Source of the DNA: Dehalococcoidales bacterium
GTDB lineage: Bacteria; Chloroflexota; Dehalococcoidia; E44-bin15
DNA length: 6,221 nucleotides
NCBI GenBank assembly: GCA_030615555.1
Contig: JAUWZB010000052.1
Span: forward strand, 1 to 6,221
Reading direction: 5' to 3'
Below the pieces are notes generated by a model. The model had not been told where the DNA came from. It was given only the letters and a program-made list of their open reading frames with translations, and searched no databases. Numbering within the stretch: position 1 is the stretch's first letter; each line of letters begins with the position of its first letter. Positions 3,967 through 6,221 of the stretch are shown here, piece after piece. Both the position numbers and the translations under genes were made by a program.

Positions 3967-5896
3967 CCAAGAGACCTTTGAACACATTCGGGAGCGAGCC
4001 CTCGCCCAGTGGGAGGCTCTTTCAAATAGCCCCAAGCCGCGCATCACCATTGGCACCGCGACCTGCGGTCGGGCTGCCGGCGCCTTGGAGGTCCTCAACA
4101 CCATTAAGGAGGAACTGGCGGAGAAAAACATTGATGCCATCCTCAGCGAGGTGGGGTGCATGGGCTATTGCTATGCCGAGCCGCTCGTGGTCATTACCAA
4201 GCCGGGCTTTCCCCCGATCTGCTATGGATATGTGACGCCGGGGATCGCCTCGCGGCTCATCTCCGATTACATCCTCGGCGATGACCCCTGCCTCGAGTTC
4301 GTCCTCGGTGCCCTGGAGGAGAACGAGCTCATCCCCACCATTTTCGACCAGCCAAGGTTTCAATATGAAAAGCGCATCCTCCTGCGCCACTGCGGCTACA
4401 TAGACCCCGAAGATATTAACCAGTATATCGCGAGCGGCGGCTATGCGGCCCTGATCAAGGCTCTGGAGATGGCGCCGCAGCATGTCATCGCGGAGCTCAA
4501 ACGCTCCGACCTCAGGGGGCGTGGCGGCGCCGGCTTCCCCACCGGGGAGAAGTGGCAGATATGTCGCGATGCTCCGGGCACCGCCAGGTATGTCATCTGC
4601 AACGCCGATGAGGGCGACCCAGGCGCTTTTATGGATCGTGTCATCCTGGAGAGCGACCCGCACTCAGTCATTGAGGGCATGATCATCGCCAGCTATGCCA
4701 TAGGCGCAGCCAAAGGCTACATATACGTTCGTATCGAGTATCCACTGGCGGTGGCGCGTGTCGAGACTGCCCTGAGGCAGGCCAAGGAGCTGGGGCTCTT
4801 CGGTGACGACATCATGGGTAGCGGCTTTAGCTTCGAGCTCGAGGTTATGCGGGGCTCCGGGGCATTCGTTTGCGGCGAAGAGACTGCGCTAATCGCATCG
4901 CTTGAAGGCAGGCGAGGCTGGCCGCGGCACCGCCCTCCGTTCCCTGCTACGGAAGGCCTGAGGGACCAGCCGACGCTGATCAACAATGTCAAGACCCTAG
5001 CGAGCGTGCCGCCCATCATCGGCCGCGGTGCTGAGTGGTATGCCAGCATTGGCCCCCCGACCTGCAGGGGAACGGCCGTTTTCGCCCTGGCGGGCAAGGT
5101 GCTCAACACCGGCCTGGTGGAAGTTCCGATGGGCACGACGCTGCGCCAGATCATCTTTGAGGTGGGTGGCGGCATCCCCAGGGGCAGGAAATTCAAGGCG
5201 GTGCAGATTGGAGGCCCCTCAGGCGGCTGTCTCCCCGAGAGCCTGTTAGACCTACCCATCGACTTCGACTCGCTCACTGAGGCTGGAGCCATGATGGGGT
5301 CTGGGGGGATGGTTATCCTCGACGAGGATAACTGTATGGTCGATACCGCGCGCTACTTCCTCGACTTCACCCGCAGGGAATCATGCGGCAAATGCACCTT
5401 CTGCCGCCTGGGGACGGCGCAGATGCTGGATATACTCGAGGACATAACCAGGGGCGAGGGCAAGCCCGGCGACATCACTCTCCTTCAGGAGCTAGCGGCT
5501 GATATCAAGGAAGGGGCGCTCTGCGGCTTGGGGAAGACAGCGCCAAACCCGATCCTGACCACCCTTCGATATTTTCGGGAGGAGTATGAGGCTCACATCG
5601 CTGAGCAGCGCTGTCCTGCGCTGGTGTGTCCGGAGCTCATCGCCTATTACATCCTCCCTGAGAAGTGCGAGCGCTCCTGCGATGCCTGCGTCGGCACCTG
5701 CCCCGTAGATGCAATCTTCACTGGCAAACGGGGGATCAAGGTCATCGACCAGGAAAAGTGCGTTAAGTGCGGCAGTTGCCTCGATTCCTGCCCGCCCCAG
5801 TACAGCGCCGTGATCAAGCTCTCGCCGCTGAGCCTGGTACCCCCTTCCGAACCGAGACCGCCTGATAAAAATGGAAATGGTGAATCTAACTATTAA
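3947..5896 (+). CDS. nuoF: NADH-binding subunit (NuoF/HymB/HydB-like) with C-terminal 2x[4Fe-4S] ferredoxin domain
   Basis: This 649-residue protein (GTG start) takes electrons from or gives them to NAD(H) through FMN. Domain order is as follows. A thioredoxin-like domain comes first, with C40 in GTATCGRAAGA and C71/C75 in GCMGYCYAEP; only three cysteines are seen there. The FMN/NADH core has GRGGAGFPTGEKW (191-203), CNADEGDPGAFMDR (218-231) and GSGAFVCGEETAL (303-315). An SLBB-like region follows at about 370-430. The 4Fe-4S (N3-type) site has C480, C483 and C486 in ESCGKCTFCRLGT plus C526. Last comes a two-cluster ferredoxin domain. Its first motif is unusual, C574-x3-C578-x2-C581-x3-C585, while the second (C605, C608, C611, C615) has normal spacing. 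The added ends are typical of HymB/HydB rather than the shorter complex I NuoF, so the complex is likely a soluble hydrogenase or formate dehydrogenase type. It overlaps nuoE by 20 nt and the next gene by 26 nt, indicating one operon. Confidence 0.94.
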   Translation: MKRSRVNQETFEHIRERALAQWEALSNSPKPRITIGTATCGRAAGALEVLNTIKEELAEKNIDAILSEVGCMGYCYAEPLVVITKPGFPPICYGYVTPGIASRLISDYILGDDPCLEFVLGALEENELIPTIFDQPRFQYEKRILLRHCGYIDPEDINQYIASGGYAALIKALEMAPQHVIAELKRSDLRGRGGAGFPTGEKWQICRDAPGTARYVICNADEGDPGAFMDRVILESDPHSVIEGMIIASYAIGAAKGYIYVRIEYPLAVARVETALRQAKELGLFGDDIMGSGFSFELEVMRGSGAFVCGEETALIASLEGRRGWPRHRPPFPATEGLRDQPTLINNVKTLASVPPIIGRGAEWYASIGPPTCRGTAVFALAGKVLNTGLVEVPMGTTLRQIIFEVGGGIPRGRKFKAVQIGGPSGGCLPESLLDLPIDFDSLTEAGAMMGSGGMVILDEDNCMVDTARYFLDFTRRESCGKCTFCRLGTAQMLDILEDITRGEGKPGDITLLQELAADIKEGALCGLGKTAPNPILTTLRYFREEYEAHIAEQRCPALVCPELIAYYILPEKCERSCDACVGTCPVDAIFTGKRGIKVIDQEKCVKCGSCLDSCPPQYSAVIKLSPLSLVPPSEPRPPDKNGNGESNY

Positions 5897-6221
5897 CGGT
5901 GTCCCAATCCGGGCGAAGCAGGGCGAAAAAGTCCTTCTCGCCGCCCTGGATGCGGGCATCTATATCCCCAACCTGTGCGCCCTTCGCGGCGTCAGGCCGC
6001 ATGCCGGCTGCCGTCTCTGCTTTGTCGAGATCGAGGGAAGGCCCGAGTCGGTCACCGCCTGCACCGAGGAAGTAACCGAGGGTATGGTCGTCCACACCGA
6101 CGGGCCGCGTATCCGGAGACTTCAGCGCACCGCCCTGGAGCTGCTGCTGGCGTCACATCCCATCGAATGCAAGACGTGCCCGGCAAACAAACACTGCGAA
6201 CTGCAAAACATCGCAGCTTTC
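5871..6221 (+). CDS. NuoG/HymC-like iron-sulfur protein, N-terminal part (cut by window end)
   Basis: The first 117 residues are present and the frame is open to the window edge. An N-terminal [2Fe-2S] ferredoxin fold shows C36, then GCRLC with C47 and C50, and C64, the usual C-x10-C-x2-C-x13-C spacing. It is followed by the complex I N5-type His/Cys motif, HPIECKTCPANKHCELQ, with H96, C100, C103 and C109. This N-terminal block is shared by NuoG, the [FeFe]-hydrogenase large subunit (HydA/HymC) and the alpha subunit of NAD-dependent formate dehydrogenase, so the enzyme cannot be told from this part alone. It would pass electrons between the NuoEF pair and the catalytic site. ATG 5871 is taken as start. 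ATG 5877 and GTG 5880 are close alternatives and none has a strong ribosome site. The start lies inside the end of nuoF, which suggests coupled translation. Confidence 0.88.
   Translation, partial: MEMVNLTINGVPIRAKQGEKVLLAALDAGIYIPNLCALRGVRPHAGCRLCFVEIEGRPESVTACTEEVTEGMVVHTDGPRIRRLQRTALELLLASHPIECKTCPANKHCELQNIAAF

Noticed and set aside
4022..4663. Long minus-strand open frames opposite nuoF (also 4717-5292 and 5492-5959)
   Set aside because: They mirror a high-GC coding gene, carry no recognisable motif, and have no ribosome site or promoter.

Overview
The window reads as chromosomal DNA of an anaerobic bacterium. It carries sigma70-type promoter hexamers, Shine-Dalgarno sites, a decayed bacterial transposase gene and a HymA/HymB-type NADH-oxidising module. 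Several proteins, especially the agmatinase and the deoxyhypusine synthase homologue, look close to archaeal types. That mixture fits lineages such as Chloroflexota/Dehalococcoidia, but this placement is only a guess from general resemblance.

Left half (about 1-3100, minus strand). Reading leftward from about 3130 there are a small excisionase-type HTH protein, S-adenosylmethionine decarboxylase, a deoxyhypusine synthase-family protein and an agmatinase-family ureohydrolase. The last two overlap in an ATGA. The set points to polyamine metabolism: decarboxylated SAM as aminopropyl donor, a ureohydrolase releasing putrescine or spermidine, and a spermidine-using NAD-dependent transferase. Arginine decarboxylase and aminopropyltransferase are not in the window. 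A family of 87-140 bp repeats (five copies, all in one orientation, ends roughly complementary) fills the gaps between these genes. The repeats supply the stop codon of the agmatinase gene and the leader of the deoxyhypusine synthase gene.

Middle (about 3079-3459). There is no intact gene here. This stretch holds a frameshifted C-terminal remnant of an IS481/IS3-type transposase, bracketed by two similar CCCGA..TCGGG palindromes in inverted arrangement. A good minus-strand promoter (TTGCAT-17-TATTAT) lies at its left edge and faces the HTH and polyamine genes. A plus-strand TTAACA-17-TGGTATAAT promoter lies just before the best nuoE start.

Right half (3460-6221, plus strand). Three overlapping genes form an operon: nuoE/hymA (24 kDa thioredoxin-like [2Fe-2S] subunit), nuoF/hymB (NADH/FMN subunit with an N-terminal thioredoxin-like domain and a C-terminal 2x[4Fe-4S] ferredoxin domain), and the N-terminal 117 residues of a NuoG-like iron-sulfur protein cut by the window edge. 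This is the NADH electron-exchange module used by complex I-like, [FeFe]-hydrogenase and NAD-dependent formate dehydrogenase complexes. The catalytic partner lies beyond the window. No link in function between the two halves is visible.
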